Shown piece after piece: positions 7,051 through 14,923 of a stretch of DNA of 64,000 nt. The stretch is from Streptomyces seoulensis (lineage in GTDB: Bacteria > Actinomycetota > Actinomycetes > Streptomycetales > Streptomycetaceae), in the NCBI RefSeq assembly GCF_022846655.1, contig NZ_AP025667.1:4749001-4813000 (forward strand), read 5' to 3'. Both the position numbers and the translations under genes were made by a program. Position 1 is the first letter of the stretch; each line of letters opens with the position of its first letter. The notes below the pieces were generated by a model. The model was not told the origin of the DNA, did not search any database, and saw only the letters and a program-made list of their open reading frames with translations.

Positions 7051-8799
7051 ATGATCCCCAGGATCCAGAAGCGCGGGCAGCGCACCATCGGCCTCCTCTA
7101 CTACCTCTACGGGCCCGGCCAGTTCGAGGAGCACACCGACCCGCACCTCGTCGCTTCCTGGGACAACAACGCCCGCGACCCCGGCCGTGATCCGAACGCC
7201 ACGCTGCAGCAACTCCAGCAGCTCCTCGACCAGCCCGTGGAGAACGTCGAGCAGGCGGCCCGACCGAAGAAACACGTCTGGCACCTCTCGGTCCGCAACG
7301 CCGCGGAAGACCGGATCCTCAGTGATGAGGAGTGGGGCGAGGTCGCCCGACGCATGGTGGCCGCCGCCGGCATCGACACCCCCGCGCAGGGTGCCGGGTG
7401 CCGGTGGGCGGCCGTACGGCACGCCGACGACCACATCCACATCATCGCCACCCTCGTGCGCGAGGACGGCTTCAACCCCGACCTCGACCACGACGCCCAC
7501 CGCGTCCAGGCCCAGGCTCGCGCCCTTGAAGTCGAGCTGGGCCTGCGCCGCCTGAACAAGGGGGATGACACCGCCGCGAAACGCCCGACCAGCGCCGAAC
7601 GTCACAAGGCCAAGCGCCAGGGCCGCGAACGCACCGCCCGCGAGGAACTGCGGGAGACGGTGCGACGCGCCGTCGCCGGGACGGCCGGTGAGGAGGAGTT
7701 CTTCGACCGGCTGGCCGCTGCCGGCCTCCTGATCCGCAAGCGCGCCGCGCCCTCCGGAGACCTCCTCGGATACAAGGTCGCCCTGCCCGACGACCTGAAC
7801 AAGGACAACGAGCCGGTGTTCTACCCCGGCGCACGCCTCGCCCCCGATCTTTCCCTGCCCCGCATCCGGGAGCGCTGGTCCGGCACCGGCATTCAGTCCG
7901 CTCTGGTGTCCCGGCAGGAGGATGGTGCGGTCCGTCTTGGACCGCGCGCTCCTGCCGGTGCCCGCCGCAGGACGGCCGCCGTCGCGTGGCAGGCCGTGGC
8001 CGTCGTCGAGCACGGCGACGACGCGGTCGCCGCCGCTCACATCGCCGCGACAGGGGAGGTCCTAGACGCGCTCGCGAAGACGTCTGCTGCCCACACCCGT
8101 CGCGAACTGCGAGAGGCTGCGGCTGCCTTCGAGCGGGCCTCCCGCTCCCACGTCCGGGCCGAGCGGGGGCACGACCGGGCCCTGCGGCAGGCTGCCCGCG
8201 ACCTCGTCCATGGCGGGCCGGCGCTGGGCCGCGGTGAGGACGGCGCCACCACCGCGATGGCGATCGACATGCTGCTCTTCCTCATCACCACGACCATGCA
8301 CTGGCACGCAAAGAAGGGACATGCGCAGCAGGCCGCCGCCGCCCAGCAAGCCGCCGAACATCTGCGCTCCGCCTACCAGGCCGCCGCCGCCCAGCCCATC
8401 GGCGTGCTCCACGCGCGCGGCCGTCGCCTGGGACAGCCGCTGCTCCAGCGGCAGACGGTGCTGCTGCGCGAAGCGCTGCCGCAGTTGGCGGAGCAGATCC
8501 TCGCAGAACCCGGCTGGTACGCCCTGGCCGCGACCATCGCCGACGCCGAGGCAGCAGGCCACGACCCTGCCACCCTCCTGTCCGATGCGGTGGAGCGCCG
8601 TGAGCTCACCACCGCGGACTCGGTGAGCGACGTACTGGTCTGGCGACTGCGGCAGACGGCCGCCCTGCCCGCCGACACCTCGGGCCTGTCTGAGAGCGCA
8701 ACGACGGCGGCGCCGTCCGTGACGCCCAAGGCAGCATCCCGGCCCCTGGCGCCCGGCCGGTCACGCGGCGGGGAGGAAGCATCGGGCAAGACCCGGTGA
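7051..8799 (+). CDS. Relaxase / mobilisation nuclease
   Basis: A 582-residue protein. The N-terminal 180 residues form the relaxase domain: a candidate catalytic tyrosine cluster LLYYLYGPG at 15-23, strand KKHVWHLSV at 73-81, and the metal-binding histidine motif HADDHIHI at 124-131. This HxxxHxH triad cuts and covalently binds one strand at oriT. The rest is helical and Ala/Arg-rich, probably contacting relaxosome or coupling-protein partners. Start ATG 7051 follows mobC closely. With mobC and the palindrome it forms a complete mobilisation cassette. Confidence 0.92.
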   Translation: MIPRIQKRGQRTIGLLYYLYGPGQFEEHTDPHLVASWDNNARDPGRDPNATLQQLQQLLDQPVENVEQAARPKKHVWHLSVRNAAEDRILSDEEWGEVARRMVAAAGIDTPAQGAGCRWAAVRHADDHIHIIATLVREDGFNPDLDHDAHRVQAQARALEVELGLRRLNKGDDTAAKRPTSAERHKAKRQGRERTAREELRETVRRAVAGTAGEEEFFDRLAAAGLLIRKRAAPSGDLLGYKVALPDDLNKDNEPVFYPGARLAPDLSLPRIRERWSGTGIQSALVSRQEDGAVRLGPRAPAGARRRTAAVAWQAVAVVEHGDDAVAAAHIAATGEVLDALAKTSAAHTRRELREAAAAFERASRSHVRAERGHDRALRQAARDLVHGGPALGRGEDGATTAMAIDMLLFLITTTMHWHAKKGHAQQAAAAQQAAEHLRSAYQAAAAQPIGVLHARGRRLGQPLLQRQTVLLREALPQLAEQILAEPGWYALAATIADAEAAGHDPATLLSDAVERRELTTADSVSDVLVWRLRQTAALPADTSGLSESATTAAPSVTPKAASRPLAPGRSRGGEEASGKTR

Positions 8800-8911
8800 C
8801 GAAGGCGCTTCCGAGCTGCCCGAAGGCCACTGTGGGCTTTGTGAATTGAAGCCACCCGGCGTGTCAGGCACGATCATGACGCGAGCAGGACGAAGCAAGG
8901 AGGACGCCGGA

Positions 8912-9355
8912 GTGTTTCACCGGATACGCCGTCGGGCGAAGGGGCCCAACGAGGCACAACGCCAATTCATTGAGATGGTGGAGCAGATGCAAGACCTGGT
9001 CCCTCCCGGCCTCGGGAACCCGGCGGCCGAGCCGGAACGCAGCGAGCCGGCCGTCACGGTCGGCGACTTCCTCCCGCCGGAGCTGCGGGTACCCAGCCAC
9101 GACCAGCTCGACGGCAGGATGACGGCATGGCCGCAGCCCCTGGTCCTCGATGGCGAAGTGGTCGCCTGCGCCGACTGCGGCACGTACCGGGACTGGCTGA
9201 TCCTCTCCACCCGTGATCAGATCTGGCTACGCTGCCGGGCAGGCCACCAGCAGCAGGAGACCCGTCTCGACACCGCCTGGTACAACCGGCACACCGGGCC
9301 GGCGGACGCCATACACGCCACGTTCGAGGACTGCCTTCGTCACCTCGGCCACTGA
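8912..9355 (+). CDS. Hypothetical protein with zinc-ribbon-like cysteines
   Basis: A 147-residue protein. The GTG at 8912 is preferred over earlier candidates because AGGAGG stands 8 nt upstream. It begins VFHRIRRRAKGPN, has a helix IEMVEQMQDLVP and a C-terminal half with CADCGTYRDW and later CRAGHQQQE, which could bind zinc like a short ribbon. Family not recognised. It is the last gene before the lipoprotein and may have its own transcript, since 112 nt separate it from the relaxase. Confidence 0.6.
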   Translation: MFHRIRRRAKGPNEAQRQFIEMVEQMQDLVPPGLGNPAAEPERSEPAVTVGDFLPPELRVPSHDQLDGRMTAWPQPLVLDGEVVACADCGTYRDWLILSTRDQIWLRCRAGHQQQETRLDTAWYNRHTGPADAIHATFEDCLRHLGH

Positions 9356-9430
9356 CCCCCACCCCGACAACCCACCGGGCCCACGAGCCCGCACTGACCA
9401 ACCGTCCAGCACCAAGGGGTCAGTTCCGCC

Positions 9431-10123
9431 ATGCGCGTTCGCGTCGTCACCACCACCCTCGGCATCACCGCCGCCCTCCTCGCCCTGCCCGCCTGCTCCA
9501 CCGAAATCACCCCTACCACCTCCGACACCGCCACCTCCGCCCGGAAGCCGGCCGACACCGGAACGCAGGCGGCTCCGCTGTCCTCGGCCGCGCTGGAGGC
9601 GCGCCTGCTCGACGAGCACGACCTCGGCAGCGGCTACCTGCGCGAGCCCGAGCGGCCGACCCGCCACGACGACGTCACCGTCGTAGGCTGCCCGGCCCTG
9701 AGCAAGCTGGGCGGCGACGCGGCGACCGGCGGCTCGCCCTCCTTCGCGCACCAGGCGAAGGCCGCCTTCACGTACGCGGGGGGCAGCAACTCGGACGTCT
9801 CCGAGGAGCTTTACAGCGACCGTGCGAACACGCTGTCCGACGGCACCGGCCGCATCTTCGACGCGATGACCGGCTGCCCGACCTATCAGGTCGTCACCGG
9901 CGACACCCCGATCGACGTCTCCGCCCAGAAGCTGCCCGCACCCCACGGACTCGGAGATGAGCAGTGGAGCCAGCTCCTGACCTTCTCCGCCGCGGGGCGC
10001 AGCACCGTCATGAAGCAGGTCGCGATCCGGAAGGGAAGTGTGCTGGTGATCGTCTCCGGCTCCCCTGCCCTCGTCGACCTCCAGCTTGAGAAGGCTCTCG
10101 CCAAGGCCACGGTGGCGAACTGA
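9431..10123 (+). CDS. Lipoprotein with a sensor-like extracellular domain
   Basis: A 230-residue secreted lipoprotein. The signal peptide ends in the lipobox LPAC (cysteine near residue 22), so the mature protein should be lipid-anchored outside the membrane. The exported part is about 180 residues with two conserved-looking cysteines (VGCPAL, TGCPTY) likely to form a disulfide, and resembles PknH-type extracellular sensor domains in organisation; that resemblance is a guess from pattern. Followed by a strong terminator, so it is the end of a transcription unit. Confidence 0.7.
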   Translation: MRVRVVTTTLGITAALLALPACSTEITPTTSDTATSARKPADTGTQAAPLSSAALEARLLDEHDLGSGYLREPERPTRHDDVTVVGCPALSKLGGDAATGGSPSFAHQAKAAFTYAGGSNSDVSEELYSDRANTLSDGTGRIFDAMTGCPTYQVVTGDTPIDVSAQKLPAPHGLGDEQWSQLLTFSAAGRSTVMKQVAIRKGSVLVIVSGSPALVDLQLEKALAKATVAN

Positions 10124-10138
10124 GCCGGAAAAGTCCCA

Positions 10139-10168
10139 GCCCCCAGCCGCCATCACGCGGCTGGGGGC
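10139..10168 (+). terminator. Terminator after the lipoprotein gene
   Basis: A perfect 12-bp stem, GCCCCCAGCCGC at 10139-10150 and its complement at 10157-10168, with a 6-nt loop, 16 nt after the lipoprotein stop. Followed by TCCTTCG, so the T tract is weak, as usual in Streptomyces. Confidence 0.75.
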
Positions 10169-10230
10169 TCCTTCGTATCGACGCACTCCCGTGGGCCGTA
10201 GGACCTCGGCTGATCGCTGGCCGTAACGCG

Positions 10231-10268
10231 CGAAGGTCCGCCTCCGGCGTACCGGAGGCGGACCTTCG
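10231..10268. terminator. Second, perfect 17-bp stem terminator
   Basis: CGAAGGTCCGCCTCCGG at 10231-10247 and its exact complement at 10252-10268 with a 4-nt loop. It can act in either direction and insulates the lipoprotein unit from the remnants on its right. Confidence 0.75.
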
Positions 10269-10325
10269 TTCTGGTGAGGCAGGCGGAGCCCGTGGGTGCC
10301 ATTCCCCTAAGCCGTGTCCGGCCGA

Positions 10326-10503
10326 TCATGTTCGAAGCCAGACACTGAGGGCTGCGGCGGTTGCAGTGCCGAGGTAGCCGTAGCGGCGTTTGTCGTAGCG
10401 GGTGGCGACTGCCCGGTGCTGTTTGAGACGGTTGAGGGCCCGTTCAAGGGTGTTGCGATTCTTGTATCGCTGTTCGTCGAAGCCCGGTGGTCGTCCACCG
10501 CGT
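10326..10503 (-). pseudogene. IS5-family transposase, C-terminal fragment
   Basis: The minus strand reads GRPPGFDEQRYKNRNTLERA, then LNRLKQHRAVATRYDKRRYG, ending in a TGA at 10326-10328. This is the conserved C-terminal end (with the last acidic residue of the DDE triad in the NTLERALNR helix) of IS1647-type IS5 transposases. Only about 56 codons remain; the DD-containing core is missing and no start or terminal inverted repeats are evident. A dead insertion-sequence scar. Confidence 0.75.
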
Positions 10504-10594
10504 GAGCCTTAGCGCAGGCGGGCGGCCTAACTGTTGGTCTTCTCGGGGATGGTGTGCCGGATGTCGCCCCGTCGCGGGTACTGGTGGCAAAGGC

Positions 10595-10860
10595 GCCAGG
10601 GCGAGGGTAGCGGGATCAAGGATTTCGTCGGGCCAGTGAAGCCGTGCAGCACGAGGCGTCGTCTCGAACCTGGAGGATTCCCAGCCGCTCCCTCCCGCTC
10701 CAGGCGAACTTCGCTATGGCGACCCGGGTAGACCGGCCGAGCGCCTCCACCAGGAGGCGGTACGGCTTCGCTGCGACAGGGCCATCAGATTGGAGGTAGT
10801 AGCCGGCGCCGATCCTGATCGGGTCGATCGCCGCGCTTGACGAAGGCGTAACTCGAAGCC
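10595..10860 (-). pseudogene. Decayed Ku (end-joining) gene fragment
   Basis: The minus strand reads IDPIRIGAGYYLQSDG, PVAAKPYRLLVEALGRS, TRVAIAKFAWSGRERLG, then after one frameshift LVLHGF, and after a second HWPDEILDP. This follows the bacterial Ku core in order (cf. the YYLxPD..AxKPYxLLxxAL pattern and the WPDE motif). Two small deletions and missing ends make it non-functional. Ku binds DNA ends in non-homologous end joining. It is a relic that suggests the region was once chromosomal or joined by end-joining genes carried on an element. Confidence 0.7.
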
Positions 10861-10925
10861 GTCCCGGTCACAGATGATCATCGATCGCGGCTGACATATT
10901 CCCTCAGGGTCGAAGTGAAGGAAGC

Positions 10926-11668
10926 ATGTGCAATATGAAGGTATTGCGTAGGGGGTTGGCCGGAGCCGCTGCGGTGATCTCGGTCATAGCCCTGGGGGCT
11001 GCGGGAGTAACCAGTCAGCGGCGGGCCAGGAATCGGGAGCCAGTCCGTCGGTGTCCGCTTCGACGGAGGAGCTGGACGACACGCTTCCGGACGCGGGCCT
11101 GGGCGACGAGGAAGCCGTTGAGGACGAGGAGCCGGTCTACGCGTCCGGGCCCGAGGGCGAGATCGACCAGAAGGCCGATGAGGAGGGCTGGGCGTACGAC
11201 GACCGCTTCTACGATTCGGCATCGGCCTTCGTCCAGGACATCTGCGATTCTCTGCCAGATCAGGCAGAGAACTCGTCGCCGGGGCAGTGGCTTGCCGAGG
11301 CAGGCGAAATGGACGACGACGGCGCGGCAATGCTGAAGTTCGGCGTTCCGAAGCTGTGTCCGAAGTGGACGGACGCCGTACAGCAGGCAGCATCCGGCAC
11401 CTACGAGCGCTACATCAGCGGCGGCGACTACGAGGTGAAGACGCATCCGAAGGCGCTGGACCAGAGTGGCGCCGGCGGTGTGCAGGAGATCGGCCCCGGC
11501 ACCTACGTGGCGTCCGGCCACTTCTCGGACTGCTACTGGGAACGGACGGCCGCCGACGGCACGATCATCGCCAACCAGTTCGTGACCCAGGCGACGAAGC
11601 TGACGGTGACCTTGCACGTCGGGGAGCTGTTCAGGCAGGAGTGCGGGACGTTCAAGCCGGTGGGATAA
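10926..11668 (+). pseudogene. Lipoprotein gene with a single-base frameshift
   Basis: The first frame, from ATG 10926 or better 10935 (MKVLRRGLAGAAAVISVIAL), encodes a signal peptide but then reads into Arg-rich nonsense. From about 11007 a second frame encodes NQSAAGQESGAS and a 210-residue acidic secreted domain with four cysteines, ending at 11668. One missing base near 11006-11007 would restore an AAGC lipobox. So this is a lipoprotein gene disrupted by a -1 change, or a sequencing error in a GC-rich run. The acidic linker and paired cysteines suggest a cell-surface protein; family unknown. Confidence 0.65.
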
Positions 11669-11707
11669 CTCAGCAGTAGAGCTGGCGAGAGGTCGGGTGC
11701 AGCTCGT

Positions 11708-11839
11708 TCAGTGGCTCTCGCTCCATCGACGCAGGGGCGGCCGGGGCCCGACCGCCCGCACGTAGGCGATCACATCGTCCAGGAGGTCGGCCTGCCCGTG
11801 AAGGCCCCGCTCCTCGAGCTCGAAGGCGCCGAGTCCTAC
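11708..11839 (-). other. Coding-like tail without a canonical start
   Basis: Directly after the DUF317 stop, the minus strand remains open for 43 codons reading FELEERGLHGQADLLDDVIA then YVRAVGPRP, ending TGA at 11708. Codon use looks coding, and TAGGA stands just before it, but there is no ATG, GTG or TTG. Either a remnant of a downstream gene whose start was lost or a small protein using a rare start codon. Confidence 0.3.
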
Positions 11840-12661
11840 TTAGTTGGCCGGGGCGCGCAGGAGGCGCTCCCGGGTTGCTTCGGGCAGGACCCGGCGCAGG
11901 ACCGGCGCGGTCGAGCTGAGGGACGAGGCGAAGGCGGCCACGAGGTCGTGCGGAACGCTCGGGCCGAAGGACACCGCCCACAGGCACGGGGCGCCGAGCG
12001 CGGGCTCGGCCCACGCCTGCCATCCAGCTGGTCCCGGCTCGTCGGCCTGAGCTGTCAGGGCGCGCGGGTCGGCGTCCTGGATGAGGGGCGGTACGTCGCC
12101 GAGGCTGAGGTGCGAGGTGAAGGTCGGGTCCGTTGCTGCCGCCTGGGGCCGGTCGATGTCGCGGAGCCAGCCGTGCGTGGCAACAGCGTCGAGGACCAGT
12201 TCGGCTCCCCCCAAGGGTTCGGCCGGCTGATCGCGGGCGTCGAGCGCGACCAGGAAGTCGGCCACGGCCTCGCCCGGGACGTCGGGGGTGAAGTAGGCCG
12301 ACCACTGGGCGAGGGGGCTGCCCGTCTCGGCGCGGGCGGAGATCTGCCACGCGATCGGGAGGTCGCCCAGAAGGAACGGCTCGTCGACCAAGCTCCACTG
12401 GGCCCATCGCAGGGTGTCCGGGCTGATGTGCAGGACGGTGCTGCGCAGGACCTGGCGATCCTCGTCCGTGTCGTGCGGTTCGTGCCGCCCGCGGACGATC
12501 GTCAGGCTCGTCCAACCCAGCCCGGAGAGCGTGTCGGCGACGGCGTCGTAGAGGAGCCCATCGTCACCGGCCAGATGCCGGGGACCGACCCAGAACGCGG
12601 GCTGGCCGCCGGACGAAGCGGACGGAGAGAGAGGGACGTCGGGGTACAGGGGCGCCTCCAA
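11840..12661 (-). CDS. DUF317-domain protein
   Basis: A 273-residue protein with the DUF317 pattern: GPRHLAGDDGL near residue 28, then LSGLGWTSL, a central WSAYFTPDVPGEAVADFLVA strand-helix unit, and a second repeat ending CLWAVSFGPSVPHDLVAAF. DUF317 is confined largely to Streptomyces and common on their mobile elements; its function is unknown. Two tandem halves of about 110 residues are visible. TTG start at 12661 has only a weak ribosome-binding site; it lies 15 nt after the preceding gene, so it is probably operonic. Confidence 0.8.
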   Translation of the reverse strand: MEAPLYPDVPLSPSASSGGQPAFWVGPRHLAGDDGLLYDAVADTLSGLGWTSLTIVRGRHEPHDTDEDRQVLRSTVLHISPDTLRWAQWSLVDEPFLLGDLPIAWQISARAETGSPLAQWSAYFTPDVPGEAVADFLVALDARDQPAEPLGGAELVLDAVATHGWLRDIDRPQAAATDPTFTSHLSLGDVPPLIQDADPRALTAQADEPGPAGWQAWAEPALGAPCLWAVSFGPSVPHDLVAAFASSLSSTAPVLRRVLPEATRERLLRAPAN

Positions 12662-12676
12662 GGGCTCGATGCGGTT

Positions 12677-12967
12677 CTACTGGCCGCCGGCAATGCGGCG
12701 GGGACGGCGCGGGGGCGCCTGAACGGGACCCTGCCAGGCCAGGGCGACGGCAACTTCGGGCGGCAGGTGGCCGAGCTGCGCGTCAGCGTCGTTGGTCTCG
12801 GCGAGGTAGACGACGGTCCGGCCGGTCTCGTCCACGCTCTGCACGACCCGCGCCAGCCGGTGAGCCATCGGGAAGTACGGATTCACGGCCTGGCGGACCG
12901 GGGCGTCCGGGTCATAGCCGGACAGCAGATCGATCACTTCGCGGACGGTCATCTCTGGGGACGTCAC
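12677..12967 (-). CDS. Small hypothetical protein in DUF317 operon
   Basis: A 96-residue protein beginning MTSPEMTVREVIDLLSGYDPD, a pattern (TVxELIxxLxxxDPDAPV) seen in many small phage and plasmid proteins, followed by a beta-strand-rich segment TVVYLAETND. Function unknown. ATG at 12967 after CAGGAGGC. It sits between two DUF317-type genes in a minus-strand operon. Confidence 0.6.
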   Translation of the reverse strand: MTSPEMTVREVIDLLSGYDPDAPVRQAVNPYFPMAHRLARVVQSVDETGRTVVYLAETNDADAQLGHLPPEVAVALAWQGPVQAPPRRPRRIAGGQ

Positions 12968-13048
12968 GAAAAGCCTCCTGGGGCGGGGATCGGTGAGCGA
13001 TGGAACACGAAATGTGTCCTCCGGTCAGGGACTACTTGTCGGCACCCG

Positions 13049-13402
13049 TCAGACGCGACGCGAGGTCTCCAGCACGCGCGCCACGGCGGCGACAACGATG
13101 TCAGCCGGCGTCTCCGTGCCGAACATCATGCGGTACCCAGGAACACGGGCCGTACCGGTGACAGCGATGATCCATCCCTCCCTGTCGGGGCCGGGGCGGC
13201 CGTTGGGGAACCAGCCGAGGTAGAACCTGCCGTCCTTGCTGCTGACGTGCACGTCCGCGCGGTCGTCCACGATCAGGTGGAAGTCTTCTGCGGAGAACAG
13301 ATCCGTCACGAGCGTGGGCTGGCCCGGACCGAGTTGCCATTCACGCAGCCGCAGGGCCTCGATCGTGGTGGAGAAACCAGGGGCGTCGGGCACGGCACTC
13401 AA
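13049..13402 (-). CDS. Short DUF317-like protein
   Basis: A 117-residue protein. It has a DUF317-half-like arrangement: strand LVTDLFSAEDFHLIVDDRAD, YLGWFPNGRPGP, GWIIAVTGTA, then PADIVVAAVARVLE. The TTG at 13402 (GAGGTG 6 nt upstream) gives this start; GTG at 13411 is an alternative. It appears to be a single-repeat version of the larger family members and begins the three-gene minus-strand operon. Confidence 0.6.
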   Translation of the reverse strand: MSAVPDAPGFSTTIEALRLREWQLGPGQPTLVTDLFSAEDFHLIVDDRADVHVSSKDGRFYLGWFPNGRPGPDREGWIIAVTGTARVPGYRMMFGTETPADIVVAAVARVLETSRRV

Positions 13403-13745
13403 GGCAATCACCTCTCTGACCTGGGGTTTTGCAAGGTTGTCTACGTTGACATGCTCTCGCACGGGTTGGCCAGTGTTTCTGTGCTTTTTCCTGTCTGCCC
13501 CCGGCGAACTGGCCCACAACAGCAAAGCCGTCTCCCGACCTGCCGCCCTGACGCGTCGGCTGTAGCCCAACGAGGACCAATGACCACCGGCCGAACCGGC
13601 GCGGTCGCCGCTGGCCTCGGCCCGTCCCAGGGAGAGGGCAGCGCGGCTTCGACGGCGAGGGACGATGTCCCGCGCTTCCCGGCGTCGCTGCTCGGCAAAG
13701 CGAAATTGCGTTCTGCCTCAATAACTGGGCCTCTAGTGTGGACCT

Positions 13746-14066
13746 GTGACGACGAACGACCTGTGGCGACCGCTGTCCGAGCGGGCCAGCTCTACTGCGC
13801 CTGCTCTGCGGACTTCGGTCTCCGGGGCGCTGGAAACCCAGCTCCGGCACTGGACATACCGCGCGATCAGCCAGAACGACACAGACCTGGACCGCATCGT
13901 GCTGCGCTGCGACCTGCGCGAGTCCCACCGGTGTCGGCAGCACGAGCTGGTGGAGGGGGAAAATCCGCCCGCCGATTGGAACCCCGGGGTGGACCACCTT
14001 GCCTACTGCACGCCCCGCGCGCTACTACCGGACGTCATCGACGCCTGGCTGCCGTGGGTGCGATGA
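13746..14066 (+). CDS. Hypothetical protein, first gene of a putative abortive-infection pair
   Basis: A 106-residue protein starting GTG at 13746 with no ribosome-binding site. TAGTGT at 13734-13739 sits 7 nt before the GTG, so a leaderless transcript is likely. Sequence: LWRPLSERASSTAPALRTSV, then RAISQNDTDLDRIVLRCDL, ending IDAWLPWVR. Three cysteines; no family recognised. Its TGA overlaps the ATG of the Abi-C-like gene, so the two are translated together and probably act together. Confidence 0.55.
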   Translation: MTTNDLWRPLSERASSTAPALRTSVSGALETQLRHWTYRAISQNDTDLDRIVLRCDLRESHRCRQHELVEGENPPADWNPGVDHLAYCTPRALLPDVIDAWLPWVR

Positions 14067-14644
14067 GCGCGCTGCAGCCCCGTTACCTGCTGCGCGATGA
14101 GCTGCAACAACTCCTGGACGATGGCAGGTCTGCGTACACGCTGCGCGCCGACCGGGCGGGCCTGCGTCAGCGCGTCGACCCGACGGTGGAAGCACTCGCC
14201 AAGGCCGCCGTGACGAGCGCGGACCAGGACCCGGCACGCGGGTCGGCCGGCGACCACCTGAAGCGGGCCTGGACAGCCGCGTACGCGCTGCATCCGGAAC
14301 CCGGGAAGGCGTACGGCGAGGCGATCAAGGCCGTCGAAGCAGCAGCGCACGCCACGGTGGAGCCGAACAACAGCAAAGCCACGCTGGGCACCATGATCAA
14401 GGTCATGGAGAACACCCGGGACCGATGGGTGGTCGGCATCGGCTCCGAGCCCAGCAGCGCCGGAGCAGAGACGGTCGCACGGATGATGCGCCTGCTGTGG
14501 ACTGGCCAGACCAGCCGACACGGCGGTTCTCACCCCACGCGTGACGAGACCGTCGCCGAAGCGCGGGCCGCAGTGCATCTCGCCGTTGCCCTTCTGAACT
14601 TCTTCACCGACGGCATCCTCGCCAAGAAACCGCCGGAGTCCTGA
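14063..14644 (+). CDS. Protein with abortive-infection C-terminal (Abi-C)-like domain
   Basis: A 193-residue protein. Residues about 70-185 match the layout of the Abi-C domain found in phage-defence proteins: DHLKRAWTAAYALHPEPGKA, then YGEAIKAVEAAAH, NNSKATLGTMIKVM, RHGGSHPTRDETVAEARAAV and HLAVALLNFF. The charged-helical pattern with a GG-H-x(3)-T-x(4)-EA core is characteristic; the match is from memory of the family. The N-terminal part is helical and unknown. Coupled with the gene before it by ATGA. Likely cytosolic effector or sensor in an anti-phage or plasmid-exclusion function. Confidence 0.55.
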   Translation: MSALQPRYLLRDELQQLLDDGRSAYTLRADRAGLRQRVDPTVEALAKAAVTSADQDPARGSAGDHLKRAWTAAYALHPEPGKAYGEAIKAVEAAAHATVEPNNSKATLGTMIKVMENTRDRWVVGIGSEPSSAGAETVARMMRLLWTGQTSRHGGSHPTRDETVAEARAAVHLAVALLNFFTDGILAKKPPES

Positions 14645-14876
14645 CCTGGGGAGGGGGGGACGGGCACCCGCGACCAGGACTAGGGCGCTGTCGCTGGACC
14701 TCCCCCGGACGTCGCACCCTGGAAGCTGTGAACGCACCGATTCAGGACGGAACGTGCGCCGCTGTTGACTGCGACACCGCGACCATGCTCGTGCTCGCGC
14801 TCAAACTTGGGCAAGGCAAGGGATTGGCGATGCTGGTATCGAGGGCACGACCAGGTCGGCGTCTATAGATGCCAGG

Positions 14877-14906
14877 AGGCCCCCGGGAATCACGTCCCGG
14901 GGGCCT
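14877..14906. terminator. Bidirectional terminator between convergent units
   Basis: A perfect 12-bp stem, AGGCCCCCGGGA at 14877-14888 and its complement at 14895-14906, 6-nt loop. It lies just after the stop of the minus-strand LAHTG gene and downstream of the plus-strand Abi-like pair, so it can end both. Confidence 0.75.
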
Positions 14907-14923
14907 GCACAGTTGGTCTTCGG

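Noticed and set aside
11711..14644. A plus-strand reading frame of nearly 1000 codons
   Set aside because: Only its last part (14063-14644) is coding; the rest is antisense to three DUF317-type minus-strand genes and has no family pattern.
14728..14868. 46-codon plus-strand ORF starting GTG (VNAPIQDGTCAAVDCD)
   Set aside because: No ribosome-binding site or family pattern, and it lies between a stop and a terminator; could be a relic but not supportable.
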